Virus record (IMG/VR): IMGVR_UViG_3300044615_001189
Coordinates: 1-50,182 of that record
DNA from: a virus
Reading direction: 5' to 3' (one strand)
DNA length: 50,182 nucleotides
Every line of letters begins with the position of its first letter. The stretch's first letter is position 1. Below, piece after piece: positions 22,939-29,521 of this stretch. The notes beneath the pieces are model-generated. The model was not told the origin of the DNA. It made no database searches and saw only the letters and a list, made by a program, of their open reading frames with translations. A program made the position numbers and the translations under genes.

Positions 22939-24356
22939 TGTTCAACCCCGACTTCTACCCCACCCCTGAGCTGGTGGCGGCCACGATGCTCGATCCCCTC
23001 GACCTTCGCGGCCGCACCGTGGTCGAGCCCTCGGCAGGCTCCGGGAACCTGGTCCGCGCGGCCCTGGAGCGCGGTGCCGAGGAAGTGCTGATGGTCGAGC
23101 CGGAGCCGAAGCTGCGGGCAATCCTGGCGGCAATCACCGGCGGCCGGCTGATCGGCAGCGACTGGCTGCAGGTCCAGGCGGAGCAGATCAGCCACGTGGA
23201 TCTGATCGTGATGAACCCGCCCTTCAGCGCGGACGAGCACCACATCCTGCACGCTTGGGCCATCGCCCCGGCCGGCTGCGAGATCGTGAGCCTCTGCAAC
23301 TGGTGCACGATCGAGGACAGCCGCTGGGGCTCCAGAGCCAGCCGGGAGCTCCGCACACTGATCGAGCAATACGGCAGCCGCCAGAACCTGGGCTCGGTGT
23401 TCGAGGACGCGGAGCGCACCACCCGGGTGGAGATCGGCCTGGTGCGGCTGACGAAGCCCGGCCAACGTGTAAGCGGCGCTGATGAGTTCGACGGGTTCTT
23501 CCTCGGGCCCGACGACATCGAGGCCCAGGGCGAGGGGATCATCCCTTACCGCCGGAGCCGCGACCTGGTGAACCGGTACGTCGAGGCCTGCCGCATCTAC
23601 GACCAGCAGCTGGAGGCCGGCGTGCGGCTGCAGGCCCAGGTGGGCGGCATCTACAAGGGCGAGCTCGGCCTGCAGATCACCATGGAGGGCTGCACCGCCA
23701 GCCGGAACCGCTTCCGGAAGGAGCTGCAGAAGAGCTTCTGGGAGTCGGTGATCGCCGAGATGCTGCCGCGCGAGATGGCCACCAGCCAGCTCCAGGGCGA
23801 CATCAACACGTTCGTGGAGCAGCAGACCAAGGTGCCGTTCACCGAGCGGAACCTGTTCCGCATGCTGCAGATCATCGCGGGCACGACGGATCAGCGGATC
23901 GACCGAGCGGTGGAGGCGGCGTTCGACGAGCTGACCCGCCACACCGCCGAGAACCGGTGGCAGGTTGAAGGCTGGAAGACGAACGACGCCTACCTGTTCA
24001 ACCAGAAGTTCATCGTGCCCTACCTGGCGGAGCCGGACTGGAGCGGCGGCACTGTGAGCCTGAAGCGGTGGAGCGGCAACTTCCCGCGGATCCGCGACCT
24101 GATCAAGGCGCTGGTCTACATCACCGGCCGGCCCTATGCCGAGGTGGAGGATCCCGCCTGCGGGTATGACCGGATCGAAGCCGGGGTCTGGTACGACTGG
24201 GGCTTCTTCGAGTTCAAGGTGTTCAAGAAGGGCACCGGCCACTTCCGGTTCAAGGATCCGGAGGACTGGGCTGCGCTGAACGCCCGGGTGGCGCGGATCA
24301 AGGGCCTGGTGCTGCCGGAGAAGCTCCGCCGCAAGGGCCGCCGTGCGCGAGTGTGA
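22938..24356 (+). CDS. N6-adenine DNA methyltransferase with DUF4942 domain (472 aa)
   Basis: The N-terminal ~190 residues are a Rossmann methyltransferase: motif I EPSAGSGNL at 30-38 and catalytic motif IV NPPF at 93-96, which places it with amino (N6-adenine type) methyltransferases. The remaining ~270 residues resemble the DUF4942 region found after such methyltransferases in phages (YDWGFFEFKVFKKGTGHFRFKD near the end). No restriction endonuclease is adjacent, so it is an orphan methyltransferase. It probably protects phage DNA from host restriction or marks it. Confidence 0.85.
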   Translation: MFNPDFYPTPELVAATMLDPLDLRGRTVVEPSAGSGNLVRAALERGAEEVLMVEPEPKLRAILAAITGGRLIGSDWLQVQAEQISHVDLIVMNPPFSADEHHILHAWAIAPAGCEIVSLCNWCTIEDSRWGSRASRELRTLIEQYGSRQNLGSVFEDAERTTRVEIGLVRLTKPGQRVSGADEFDGFFLGPDDIEAQGEGIIPYRRSRDLVNRYVEACRIYDQQLEAGVRLQAQVGGIYKGELGLQITMEGCTASRNRFRKELQKSFWESVIAEMLPREMATSQLQGDINTFVEQQTKVPFTERNLFRMLQIIAGTTDQRIDRAVEAAFDELTRHTAENRWQVEGWKTNDAYLFNQKFIVPYLAEPDWSGGTVSLKRWSGNFPRIRDLIKALVYITGRPYAEVEDPACGYDRIEAGVWYDWGFFEFKVFKKGTGHFRFKDPEDWAALNARVARIKGLVLPEKLRRKGRRARV

Positions 24357-24361
24357 ACAGT

Positions 24362-24425
24362 TGTTACAGAGCCGTGGCGAGCGGCTGTGGCGTCGTGATG
24401 ATGGGTCCATCGCCCCCGACGGGGC
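24362..24425 (+). promoter_or_regulatory. Putative early promoter with 5' hairpin
   Basis: TGTTACA (24362-24368), 29 bases, ATGATG (24398-24403), then a hairpin GCCCC-CGAC-GGGGC (24412-24425). Spacing, second box and hairpin position match the site at 22202-22266. It lies six bases after the methyltransferase stop and ahead of a run of small genes. Confidence 0.45.
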
Positions 24426-24447
24426 GGCACCTCTCGCCTCTCAACTC

Positions 24448-24645
24448 ATGACCACCACCTACATCACCAAGGCCCGCCGCCAAGACCTGATTGAGCAGTA
24501 CATGGACTGTTGGTTTGGCACCGAGAGCTACTCCACCGAAGATGCGGCCGAAAGCGAAGGCCAATGGATGCGCAGCCAGCTCGAAGCGATGAACAACAGC
24601 CAGCTCGTCGCTGAGTGCAAGGCATCCGGGTGGGGGATCGCCTGA
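24448..24645 (+). CDS. Small acidic hypothetical protein (65 aa)
   Basis: The ATG at 24448 gives MTTTYITKARRQDLIEQYMDCWFG; the same frame opens earlier at 24343, inside the methyltransferase gene and before the predicted promoter. The protein is acidic and helical and ends LVAECKASGWGIA. No family is recognised. It is the first in a series of tiny genes separated by similar hairpin spacers. Confidence 0.65.
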   Translation: MTTTYITKARRQDLIEQYMDCWFGTESYSTEDAAESEGQWMRSQLEAMNNSQLVAECKASGWGIA

Positions 24646-24651
24646 CCCCCA

Positions 24652-24676
24652 CGGCCCGCCGGGAGCCAATCCCGGC
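24652..24676 (+). repeat. Intergenic hairpin repeat, copy 1
   Basis: This is the consensus CGGCCCGCCGGGAGCC followed by AATCCCGG, placed between a stop codon and the next ribosome site. GCCGGG (24658-24663) pairs with CCCGGC (24671-24676). Related copies occupy the next two gene gaps. Confidence 0.7.
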
Positions 24677-24705
24677 ACCTCTCACCCTCTCACCTCTCAC
24701 CAGCC

Positions 24706-25002
24706 ATGTCCCGCTCCAGCATCACCCTCGTCGGCCGCGCCAGCCAGCTTGCGTTTCGCGAGTTCGAGTCCGGCACCACCCGCGCATCTTTCACCCTCAC
24801 AGTCAAAGGCCGCGGCGATCGGCCGCCCCTGGTGGTCGAGTGCGAGGGCTGGGGCACGAAGATCCGCGAGCAGTTCGAGCTGATGGACGAGGGCTGCCTC
24901 GTCGGCATCATCGGCTCCCTGACCAAGGGTGCGGTCGGTGCCATGCCGCTGGTGCGACTCGACCGCCTCGAGCACCTGGGCCAGCCCCTGGCGGCGGCCT
25001 GA
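24706..25002 (+). CDS. Small OB-fold SSB-like protein (98 aa)
   Basis: SSITLVGRASQLAFREFESGTTRASFTLTVKGRG followed by VVECEGWGTKIREQFELMDEGCLVGIIGSLTKG follows the strand order of an SSB OB-fold. It lacks the long linker and the acidic IPF tip of the full SSB encoded at 21674. It may be a second single-strand binding protein or a nucleic-acid-binding regulator. Paralogy to the SSB is possible, but identity is low. Confidence 0.65.
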   Translation: MSRSSITLVGRASQLAFREFESGTTRASFTLTVKGRGDRPPLVVECEGWGTKIREQFELMDEGCLVGIIGSLTKGAVGAMPLVRLDRLEHLGQPLAAA

Positions 25003-25008
25003 CCGCCG

Positions 25009-25039
25009 CGGCCCGCCGGGAGCCGTTCCCAATCCCGGC
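25009..25039 (+). repeat. Intergenic hairpin repeat, copy 2
   Basis: The same element as at 24652. The stem GCCGGG (25015-25020) pairs with CCCGGC (25034-25039), with a longer loop that can form an inner GGGA/TCCC pairing. Confidence 0.7.
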
Positions 25040-25065
25040 AGTCGTCAACTCTGCATCCATCATCA

Positions 25066-25332
25066 ATGGCACTCGAAAACCGCACCGTGATCCTGAACGG
25101 GGCTCAGTTCACGCTCGGGAAGAAATACCGAGACAGCGTTCTCGGCGTCGAAGGAACCGCAGTCGCATCGGCCACCTACCTCACCGGCTGCGATCAGATC
25201 CAGCTGGCTGCACGTGACGCCAACGGCATGCCCTACAGCCAGTGGTTCGACGTGACCCGGATCGAAGGGGTCGAGGTCGAAGAGCGGCCCGGCGGCCCTG
25301 GGCCCAACATCACCGCGCGCCACCCTGGCTGA
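25066..25332 (+). CDS. Small hypothetical protein (88 aa)
   Basis: KKYRDSVLGVEGTAVASATYLTGCDQIQLAARDANG followed by YSQWFDVTRIEGVEVEERPGG looks like a compact beta-barrel resembling small SH3-like proteins common in phage early regions. I recognise no named family. The flanking spacers on both sides carry the hairpin repeat. Confidence 0.65.
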   Translation: MALENRTVILNGAQFTLGKKYRDSVLGVEGTAVASATYLTGCDQIQLAARDANGMPYSQWFDVTRIEGVEVEERPGGPGPNITARHPG

Positions 25333-25338
25333 TCTCTG

Positions 25339-25367
25339 CGGCCCGCCGGAGCCGCCCCCAATCCGGC
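25339..25367 (+). repeat. Intergenic hairpin repeat, copy 3
   Basis: The third copy of the spacer element. The stem is GCCGGA (25345-25350) pairing with TCCGGC (25362-25367). Relative to copies 1 and 2, one G:C pair has become A:T on both arms. This is a compensatory change that supports a real RNA hairpin. Confidence 0.7.
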
Positions 25368-25390
25368 CGCCCCATCACCAACATCCCCTC

Positions 25391-25555
25391 ATGCGTTTCG
25401 CCCTCGTTTTCTTCTACCTGGCCTTCACCGTTGGAATCAGTGCCGGCTTCTTCCATGCCCTGTCGAGCACGCTGACCGACATGACCCGGCGCGACTGCCG
25501 CCTGGGTATGCCGGCTGCCTGCGAACAGCTCCAGCGCGACGGGGTGCAGCCGTGA
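25391..25555 (+). CDS. Small membrane or secreted protein (54 aa)
   Basis: The ATG at 25391 gives MRFALVFFYLAFTVGISAGFF, a hydrophobic N-terminal segment that fits a single membrane helix or an uncleaved signal. A short polar tail with two Cys residues (RRDCRLGMPAACEQLQ) follows. The tail Cys pair could form a disulfide if it is outside the membrane. The stop overlaps the next start (GTGA). The function is unknown; the coding call is supported by the tight coupling. Confidence 0.62.
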   Translation: MRFALVFFYLAFTVGISAGFFHALSSTLTDMTRRDCRLGMPAACEQLQRDGVQP

Positions 25556-25749
25556 GCTTTGCCCTTCGCCGCGGCCGGCAGTGGATCACCGCGCCTGATG
25601 GCGATGGTGATCCGATCCCGCCCACACTGGTGCCAGGAGACGACCAGGCCCTCGCCTGGGTTGCTTCCAACATCGACATCGCGCATGAGCGCCAGGCCTT
25701 GATCAAAATGCTCTGGGGCTGGACCACCGAAATCCGTGCACTCCCATGA
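25552..25749 (+). CDS. Small hypothetical protein (65 aa)
   Basis: The GTG start overlaps the preceding gene. FALRRGRQWITAPDGDGDPIPPTLVPGDDQALAWVASN is rich in Pro and Asp, then helical to the end (DIAHERQALIKMLWGW). No family is recognised. It belongs to a chain of tiny genes joined by four-base overlaps. Confidence 0.6.
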   Translation: MSFALRRGRQWITAPDGDGDPIPPTLVPGDDQALAWVASNIDIAHERQALIKMLWGWTTEIRALP

Positions 25750-25955
25750 GCATTGCCATCCCACCTTCCGCCTGGCGGTTGCAGCCCGGCCAGCAAGCGT
25801 TCGTGCGCGGCTGGCCCCAGGGCGAGACCGTGCTGATTCTCGCCCAGCTGGAGTTCATCGACTGGCCCCACTACATCGTGGCCGACAGCAACGGAGCCGA
25901 GTGGCGCATCAGCCAGCTGCAGCTCTCCAGCCGTCCGATCCCTGCGGACCGATGA
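25746..25955 (+). CDS. Small hypothetical protein (69 aa)
   Basis: The ATG overlaps the previous stop (ATGA). The sequence WRLQPGQQAFVRGWPQGETVLILAQLEFIDWPHYIVADSNGAEWRISQLQLSSR has the strand pattern of a small SH3-like barrel. No named family is recognised. It is coupled to the zinc-ribbon gene that follows. Confidence 0.6.
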   Translation: MSIAIPPSAWRLQPGQQAFVRGWPQGETVLILAQLEFIDWPHYIVADSNGAEWRISQLQLSSRPIPADR

Positions 25956-26164
25956 ACTGCCCTCAATGCGACGGGCTCAGCCGCGTCATCACCAGCCGGC
26001 CAGTGTTGGACATCCACGGCGGCCGGCTGCGGCGGCGTGCTTGCACTCGATGCCCCGCTCGCTGGTACAGCCTGCAACCTGAGCAGCCTGCTGAGGTGGC
26101 GATCCCGGCGGATGCCGTGAGCTGGATGGCCAGCGACGTGATAATCCATCGCGACAAGCTGTAA
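25952..26164 (+). CDS. Zinc-ribbon protein (70 aa)
   Basis: The ATG overlaps the previous stop by four bases. C3-P-Q-C6 and a later C-T-R-C pair (RRACTRCPARWYSL) form a typical zinc ribbon. The rest is short, with a C-terminal VSWMASDVIIHRDKL. Such small proteins often bind nucleic acid or modify host RNA polymerase; the target here is unknown. Confidence 0.68.
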   Translation: MNCPQCDGLSRVITSRPVLDIHGGRLRRRACTRCPARWYSLQPEQPAEVAIPADAVSWMASDVIIHRDKL

Positions 26165-26169
26165 GGACC

Positions 26170-26373
26170 ATGAGCCGGGATTGGAACACGCCGCAGCGGG
26201 AGCCGTGGAACGTCCTGATCCGCGAAGCCCTGTGCGGCGTGGACCGTCACAACCGCGAGCTGCTGCGCACTGGTGATCCGCGACACGCGATCATGGCGCA
26301 GCAGCTGCGCCAGTATGTGGGAGAGCTCAAGACCTGGATCCACCAGCAGGAGAACGATGAGCAGCGAGCCTGA
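26170..26373 (+). CDS. Small helical hypothetical protein (67 aa)
   Basis: It begins MSRDWNTPQREPWNVLIREALCGVDRHNRELL and is largely helical and charged (MAQQLRQYVGELKTWIHQQEND). The family is not recognised. It overlaps the next gene by 17 bases in a different frame. Confidence 0.6.
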   Translation: MSRDWNTPQREPWNVLIREALCGVDRHNRELLRTGDPRHAIMAQQLRQYVGELKTWIHQQENDEQRA

Positions 26374-26530
26374 GGTGATCAACCGCTGGGAGATCGGCGA
26401 TGGCGTGATCGAGCAGCTACAGCGGGCAGATGGCCAGCTCTACTACCGCGCCTGCGCGAAGGGCTACTGCCGCTATGCCGAGGATCTGTGGATGGTGGAC
26501 CTGTACCTGAAGCACCTTCAGGCGCGCTGA
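26357..26530 (+). CDS. Small hypothetical protein (57 aa)
   Basis: The ATG at 26357 gives MSSEPEVINRWEIGDGVIEQLQRADGQLYYRACAKGYCRYAEDLWMVDLYLKHL. A small alpha/beta protein with two Cys near the centre. The family is not recognised. It is the last rightward gene of the chain, and its 3' end overlaps a convergent minus-strand gene by 13 bases. Confidence 0.58.
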   Translation: MSSEPEVINRWEIGDGVIEQLQRADGQLYYRACAKGYCRYAEDLWMVDLYLKHLQAR

Positions 26531-26772
26531 GCCAGGAGCTCCGCCGCCCAGGCCCTGTGCTCATCGGTGACGGGGCAGCCCTGGGCTTTCTCCTGCTCGG
26601 CGACCTGGCAGACGAGCTGATGGGAGACCTGGGCCTGGATGGCGGAGAAGCGGAGCAGGTTGACGGCGATGGTGCGGAGCTCGTCGAGGTTGGTGGACGC
26701 CTGGATGTAGCGCACCTGCTTCTCGACTTCGAACTGCTCGGAGAGGGGGAGGTTGAGATCCAGCCAGAACAT
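26518..26772 (-). CDS. Small NblA-like helical protein on the opposite strand (84 aa)
   Basis: This gene points against its neighbours. The ATG at 26772 gives MFWLDLNLPLSEQFEVEKQVRYIQ. The pattern (L-P-L-S-E-Q-F, then LDELRTIAVNLLRFSAIQAQVSHQLV) resembles small two-helix cyanobacterial proteins, including the phycobilisome-degradation protein NblA and its cyanophage relatives. It is longer than usual NblA, and the similarity is by eye only. If correct, it would act on host light-harvesting antennae. A general small helical protein is the alternative. Confidence 0.5.
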   Translation of the reverse strand: MFWLDLNLPLSEQFEVEKQVRYIQASTNLDELRTIAVNLLRFSAIQAQVSHQLVCQVAEQEKAQGCPVTDEHRAWAAELLAQRA

Positions 26773-26823
26773 GGAGGGAGAGGCGTGGGTGCCTGAAGCG
26801 TAGAGCGGCGGTGCGTGAAGGAT

Positions 26824-26865
26824 TGTTACAGGTGCTGCAGGATGGCGGGTGACGGTCCGTAGGGT
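26824..26865 (+). promoter_or_regulatory. Putative early promoter: TGTTACA - 29 bp - TAGGGT
   Basis: TGTTACA (26824-26830) is followed after exactly 29 bases by TAGGGT (26860-26865), 23 bases before the diphosphohydrolase-like gene. The pair matches the minus-strand site at 17703-17744 in both boxes and spacing. No 5' hairpin is evident here. Confidence 0.48.
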
Positions 26866-26888
26866 GTGCAGGTCAACGGCACTCAACC

Positions 26889-27278
26889 ATGCCTGACCAC
26901 TTCGACGAACCCGCCGGCGAGGCCCGCAAGTCCGCCGAAAGCGCCAGCAAGCCTCGCCTCGATCTGCTGCCGCCGGCGGCGATGGAGGCCATCGCGGAGG
27001 TGCTGACGTTTGGGGCCAACAAGTACGGGGCGAACAACTGGTGCCGTGGTGCCCGCTGGGGCCGCTACTACGCGGCGCTGCTGCGGCACCTGTTCGCCTG
27101 GTGGCGCGGCGAGGACCGCGACCCGGAGACAGGCCTGAGCCACCTGGCCCACGCCGGCTGCTGCCTGGTGTTCCTGATGGAGTACCAGCGCAACAGCTGG
27201 GGATCGGACGATCGGTTCCGGGGCCCCGATGGCGAGCAGTCCCAGAAGGGCGACGGCGCGCCGACCGCTACACTCTGA
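26889..27278 (+). CDS. dATP/dGTP diphosphohydrolase-like protein, DUF5664 (129 aa)
   Basis: KPRLDLLPPAAMEAIAEVLTFGANKYGANNWCRGARWGRYYAALLRHLFAWWRGEDRDPETGLSHLAHAGCCLVFLMEY matches the phage PF18909-type pattern. The acidic and His residues of E-D-R-D-P-E-T-G and H-L-A-H-A are the likely metal site. Related cyanophage proteins (MazZ of S-2L) hydrolyse dATP/dGTP for 2-aminoadenine DNA. No PurZ-type synthetase is present here, so general control of the dNTP pool is more likely. Confidence 0.78.
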   Translation: MPDHFDEPAGEARKSAESASKPRLDLLPPAAMEAIAEVLTFGANKYGANNWCRGARWGRYYAALLRHLFAWWRGEDRDPETGLSHLAHAGCCLVFLMEYQRNSWGSDDRFRGPDGEQSQKGDGAPTATL

Positions 27279-27296
27279 CCGAGAGCCGTGCACACT

Positions 27297-27327
27297 GCCC
27301 GGGGAGGTGAGAGCCCCCGGGCTTTTT
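27297..27327 (+). terminator. Rho-independent terminator
   Basis: An 8-bp GC stem GCCCGGGG / CCCCGGGC (27297-27304 with 27315-27322) is followed by five T. It closes the diphosphohydrolase unit, 19 bases after its stop. Confidence 0.85.
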
Positions 27328-27387
27328 GCTGGGCGTGGTTGCGGCAACGGCAACGCACCTTAGAATCATGGCAGCCGTTAAAAGCGA

Positions 27388-27741
27388 GTGCCATCCAACA
27401 GTGCCGACTACCAGCGCGCTTATTACGAGCGCAACCGCGAGAAGGTAAAGCGGCAGGCGGCAGCAGCAAACAAGCGCAAGAGAGAGTCTCACCGCCAACG
27501 CATCCGGGAGTACCTGCTGGCGCATCCATGCGTCGACTGCGGCGAGGCAGATCCAGTCGTCCTGGAGTTCGACCACAGGGTGCCAGCCGACAAGAGTTTC
27601 TGCATCAGCTCAAAGGTGAGCGTCACATGGCGCTGGGAGTTGATCGAAGCTGAAATTGCCAAATGCGACGTGCGATGCGCCAACTGCCATCGGCGACGCA
27701 CGTTCGCAGAAAAACACTGGCTTCTGGGGAAGCGGGTCTGA
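27388..27741 (+). CDS. HNH-type endonuclease (117 aa)
   Basis: The N-terminus is basic and helical (ADYQRAYYERNREKVKRQAAAANKRKRESHRQ). A zinc-binding HNH core follows: CVDCGEADPVVLEFDHRVP and CDVRCANCHRRRTFAEK. The two CxxC pairs and D-H...N-C-H are the expected zinc and catalytic residues. The start is GTG at 27388. It is not next to the terminase, so it may be a free-standing (homing-type) nuclease. It lies between two terminators as a single-gene unit. Confidence 0.82.
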   Translation: MPSNSADYQRAYYERNREKVKRQAAAANKRKRESHRQRIREYLLAHPCVDCGEADPVVLEFDHRVPADKSFCISSKVSVTWRWELIEAEIAKCDVRCANCHRRRTFAEKHWLLGKRV

Positions 27742-27809
27742 ACCGTTGACCGCCTGTGGTCACCGCGTGGGAACGGCCGCCGTGCAGTAGGCTGCTCACG
27801 GAATGTTCG

Positions 27810-27841
27810 AGCCCCGTAAGCCATTGGCCTGCGGGGCTTTT
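27810..27841 (+). terminator. Rho-independent terminator after HNH gene
   Basis: A 7-bp stem AGCCCCG / CGGGGCT (27810-27816 with 27832-27838), with an inner GCC/GGC pairing in the loop, is followed by TTTT. It lies just before the attachment-site region. Confidence 0.8.
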
Positions 27842-27845
27842 CCTT

Positions 27846-27927
27846 GGATGCGGGGGCAGGATTTGAACCTGCGACCTTCAGGTTATGAGCATGACGCTCG
27901 GGCCTACCGTGGGATCACTGCGCATCC
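27846..27927 (-). other. tRNA-Met(CAU)-like attachment site (attP)
   Basis: On the minus strand, 27889-27849 reads as the 3' half of a bacterial initiator tRNA-Met: CUCAUAA anticodon loop, AGGUC, T-arm GCAGG-TTCAAAT-CCTGC and a CCCCGCA acceptor end. Upstream the match fails. The anticodon stem has a mismatch and the D-arm is poor. Only an outer GGATGCG/CGCATCC pairing (27921-27927 with 27846-27852) closes the element, with three extra bases. This is what an attP carrying the 3' end of a target tRNA gene looks like, and the integrase starts 88 bases away. A decayed or unusual phage tRNA is the alternative. Confidence 0.65.
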
Positions 27928-28014
27928 CTGAGCCTTGATTCTCCTGGGACTGGACTACCTGCCGCTCCTCGGGTATCCCTGCCGATCCCGGCAATCTGTG
28001 GGAACGGTGTGGGA

Positions 28015-29172
28015 ATGAAGCTGACCAAGACCGCTGTCGAGCGCGCCCTGCCCCAGGCCCAGCGCTACCGCCTGAACGACACCCTGGTGCCTGGCCTCTG
28101 CCTCCTGGTGCTCCCCTCCGGCCAGCGCACCTACTACCTGCGGCACCGCGTCGACGGGCAGCAGCGGGAGCTGAAGCTGGGCACCCCGGCGGAGCTCTCC
28201 CCCGACCAGGCCCGCGAGCTGGCCCGTGCCGCCCTCGCGCGCGTGCGCGCCGGCGGGGATCCGGGGGCGGAGCGGCGGGCCGCCAGGGAAGCCCCGACGA
28301 TCGAGGCCCTCGCCGCCCGCCACCTCCAGGTGCATGCCAGCCGGAAGCGATCGGGCCGGAACGACGAGATCCTCTGGCGGCGGCACCTGCTGCCGGCCTT
28401 TGCCCGCGTGCGCGTCTCCGCCCTCACCCGCGAACTGGTGCGGGAGTGGCACGCCTGCCACCCGCAGCCGGCGACGGCGAACCGGGCCCTGGAGGTGCTC
28501 GGGGTGGCGATGGGCCTGGCCGAGGACTGGGGGTGGCGGCCGGCCGGAAGCAACCCGGCCCGGGGGGTGAAGGCGCATCCGGAACGCCAGCGCCGCCGGT
28601 ATGCCAGCCAGGAGGAGCTGGCCCGGCTGCGCGCGGCGATGCAGCGATGGGAGGAGGCGGGCCCGCTGGCGGTGCGGTGGAGGTTCATCCAGCTGGTGCG
28701 CCTGCTGCTGCTCACCGGGGCGCGGCTGCGGGAGGTGATGAACGCGCAGTGGTCGGAGATCGACTGGCAGCGTGGGGTGCTGCGGGTGCCGGTGGAGCGG
28801 GGGAAGACGGGGGCGGCGGAGGTGCGGCTGAGCGAGCGCGCGGTGGCGGTGCTGCGCGACCTCCTGGAGGCCCAGGGGGTCGCGGGCGGTGGAGCACCCT
28901 GGGTGATCCCCGGGGAGAGCGGGGAGAAGCCGCTGGTGGGCTACCGAAAGCTGTGGCTGGCGCTGCTCGAGGAGGCGGGTGTGGCCGATCTGCGGGTGCA
29001 TGACCTGCGCCACACCTTCGCGTCCTACAGCCTGAGCGGCGGGCAGACTCTCGGGACGGTGGGCCAGCTCCTGGGGCACCGGAGCACGCAGACCACCAGC
29101 CGGTATGCGCACCTGGTGGACGACGCGGCGCGGGCGGCGGTCGAGCGGGTGAGCGACGATCTGGGGATGTGA
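28015..29172 (+). CDS. int: Tyrosine integrase (385 aa)
   Basis: The N-terminal DUF4102-like arm-binding domain (TAVERALPQAQRYRLNDTLVPGLCLLVLPSGQRTYYLRHR) is followed by a core-binding domain and a catalytic domain. The R is in LLLTGARLREVMNAQW, H-x-x-R in VHDLRHTFAS, and GH in QLLGHRSTQTTSRYAHL, where the Y is the nucleophile. This domain order is typical of P4-type and prophage integrases that use tRNA genes. I chose the ATG at 28015; a GTG two codons upstream is possible. It directs integration and, with a Xis, excision. Confidence 0.93.
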   Translation: MKLTKTAVERALPQAQRYRLNDTLVPGLCLLVLPSGQRTYYLRHRVDGQQRELKLGTPAELSPDQARELARAALARVRAGGDPGAERRAAREAPTIEALAARHLQVHASRKRSGRNDEILWRRHLLPAFARVRVSALTRELVREWHACHPQPATANRALEVLGVAMGLAEDWGWRPAGSNPARGVKAHPERQRRRYASQEELARLRAAMQRWEEAGPLAVRWRFIQLVRLLLLTGARLREVMNAQWSEIDWQRGVLRVPVERGKTGAAEVRLSERAVAVLRDLLEAQGVAGGGAPWVIPGESGEKPLVGYRKLWLALLEEAGVADLRVHDLRHTFASYSLSGGQTLGTVGQLLGHRSTQTTSRYAHLVDDAARAAVERVSDDLGM

Positions 29173-29239
29173 AGAGTTGCTGCTGCCGCGCCGGCGGGGC
29201 CAGGTAAAGCCTTACCGTCACGGTGTTTGCTCTCAACCC

Positions 29240-29521
29240 ATGACCGATCGCGCCGCTGAGTTCCGACGCCAGAAGAACCGCGCCTCGATGCAGCGCACCC
29301 GCGCGCGTGCGGCCGGCCTGCTGCCGCCGCTGCCTGTCTGCCCCAGTTGCAAGGCCAGGTGTTTCACTGATCGCTGGTTGCCGCTCTGCTCCCTCTGCGC
29401 CAAGGTCAAGGGCAACGACGCCAGCCGCCAGGCGCGCGGCTCCGCCAGGCCGCTGCGCCTCGCCGCCGAGGAGATCCTGCTGCAGCTGCGCGCCGAGGCC
29501 CGCGAGGAGGCCGGCCGATGA
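29240..29521 (+). CDS. Small basic zinc-ribbon protein (93 aa)
   Basis: The ATG at 29240 gives MTDRAAEFRRQKNRASMQRTRARAAG, a very basic helix. A zinc ribbon follows (CPSCKARCF...LCSLCAKVKG), then a helical tail. It is probably a DNA- or RNA-binding protein. Its stop overlaps the next gene's start by four bases. Confidence 0.65.
   Translation: MTDRAAEFRRQKNRASMQRTRARAAGLLPPLPVCPSCKARCFTDRWLPLCSLCAKVKGNDASRQARGSARPLRLAAEEILLQLRAEAREEAGR

Noticed and set aside
22539-24410. 623-codon minus-strand open frame opposite the methyltransferase
   Set aside because: The plus strand has clear methyltransferase motifs and coupled starts; the minus frame has low-complexity composition and no recognisable domain.
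24652-25367. CRISPR array
   Set aside because: Only three imperfect copies, separated by whole genes of different length; they are intergenic hairpins, not regularly spaced repeats.
26889-27278. Evidence for a 2-aminoadenine (Z) genome
   Set aside because: Only the diphosphohydrolase-like gene is present; no PurZ-like synthetase or DpoZ-type polymerase is seen.
27846-27927. Intact functional tRNA-Met
   Set aside because: The D-arm is poor, the anticodon stem has a mismatch and the acceptor pairing is shifted by three bases; an attachment site with a tRNA 3' half explains it better.
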